A DNA stretch of 44,894 bases from an uncultured Octadecabacter sp. (lineage in GTDB: Bacteria > Pseudomonadota > Alphaproteobacteria > Rhodobacterales > Rhodobacteraceae): NCBI GenBank assembly GCA_937891785.1, contig CALAGN010000049.1, positions 1 through 44,894 of the forward strand, written 5' to 3'. Positions within the stretch are counted from its first letter, which is position 1; the number at the start of each line of letters is the position of its first letter. The translations under genes were made by a program, and so were the position numbers. The notes under the pieces are model-generated. The model was not told where the DNA came from and made no database searches. It saw only the letters and a list, made by a program, of their open reading frames with translations. Shown here in pieces: positions 44,561 to 44,894 of this stretch.

Positions 44561-44894
44561 TTACACGCTGGCCTGTTTGAATCGCGCGATGTCCCACGGC
44601 GTTGGGCCAAGGCCGATGGTCCATGCCAGTGGTTTGAGTTTGGACAGGCCGATTGTCAATGCGAAAGACATTGGCAGTGCGACAGCAAAGCGGCTGATAA
44701 CAATCAGCGACGGAGCCATATGGTCTGCCAGGCCCGTGGTGAAGATTGTGACGTCGAACAGATCGATCACCAACGGATGCACGAGGTAGACACCAAACGT
44801 ATACTTCGCGAACTGGGTCCAGCGGTCAGACCACTGCAAATTGAAGTGGTCCGGCAAATTCGGACAGCGTGCTAAGATGTATCCAACGCGAATG
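44561..44894 (-). CDS. Acyltransferase-3 family protein, C-terminal part (cut by window edge)
   Basis: About 110 residues are present, and the frame stays open to the window end, so the true start lies to the right. The segment FAKYTFGVYLVHPLVIDLF is the late signature helix of OafA/acyltransferase-3 O-acetyltransferases, and a further helix (PSLIVISRFAVALPMSFALTIGL) follows. Such proteins acetylate surface or secreted polysaccharides. It lies 3 bp before the GT2 gene, so the module is probably acyltransferase, polymerase and DUF3131 protein in one operon. Confidence 0.8.
   Translation of the reverse strand, partial: IRVGYILARCPNLPDHFNLQWSDRWTQFAKYTFGVYLVHPLVIDLFDVTIFTTGLADHMAPSLIVISRFAVALPMSFALTIGLSKLKPLAWTIGLGPTPWDIARFKQASV

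Noticed and set aside
1-44894. CRISPR array, prophage or intact transposase
   Set aside because: No regularly spaced repeats, no integrase, capsid or transposase frame could be read on either strand.

Overview
The window looks like a chromosomal segment of a marine Rhodobacteraceae (Roseobacter-group alphaproteobacterium). The reasons are the moderately high G+C, the Roseobacter-type tad pilus gene order, the colinear ruvCAB / ybgC-tolQRAB-pal-ybgF-tilS-ftsH block, a DUF1127 protein, and a folD-fhs pair. Genus cannot be fixed from sequence reading alone.

Region 1 (1-10835, plus strand) is a Tad/Flp type IVc pilus locus. It has the tail of one small pilin, two complete small pilin-like genes, cpaB, the secretin cpaC, an OmpA-domain lipoprotein, cpaE, the ATPase cpaF, tadB, tadC, two TPR lipoproteins (tadD and a second one) and a TadV/CpaA prepilin peptidase. 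TadE/F/G minor pseudopilins are not seen and may lie to the left. Region 2 (10832-13933) holds a polytopic GT-C-like membrane protein on the minus strand, tail to tail with tadV, and a divergent AAA ATPase. Region 3 (14057-17136) is a translationally coupled pair from the ligase-associated DNA damage cluster: an Lhr-like DEXH helicase and the PdeM-type phosphoesterase.

Region 4 (17563-20909, minus) has folD, fhs and a MOSC-domain gene, giving interconversion of tetrahydrofolate one-carbon units. Region 5 (20981-33918, minus) is a long colinear block that reads, in transcription order, ruvC-ruvA-ruvB, a hypothetical gene, a DUF418-type membrane protein, ybgC, tolQ, tolR, tolA, tolB, pal, ybgF (cpoB), tilS and ftsH: Holliday-junction processing, the Tol-Pal envelope system, tRNA-Ile lysidine synthesis and membrane proteolysis. 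A LexA-box-like site lies ahead of ruvC. Region 6 (34160-37054) has a DUF1127 gene with an anti-Shine-Dalgarno-like leader, a small membrane protein, prmA and an MFS transporter.

Region 7 (about 37169-41410) is an accessory, partly decayed stretch. It has a frameshifted small gene, a membrane protein with a possible PilZ-like domain, a tandem pair of related small membrane proteins, an ArsC/Spx-like thioredoxin-fold gene coupled to a tiny ORF, a gene remnant with an in-frame stop, and a strong 46-bp inverted repeat. Region 8 (41410-44894, minus) is the start of an exopolysaccharide module: a DUF3131 protein, a cellulose-synthase-like GT2 glycosyltransferase and the end of an acyltransferase-3 protein cut by the window edge. 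No rRNA, tRNA, CRISPR array or intact insertion sequence was found.
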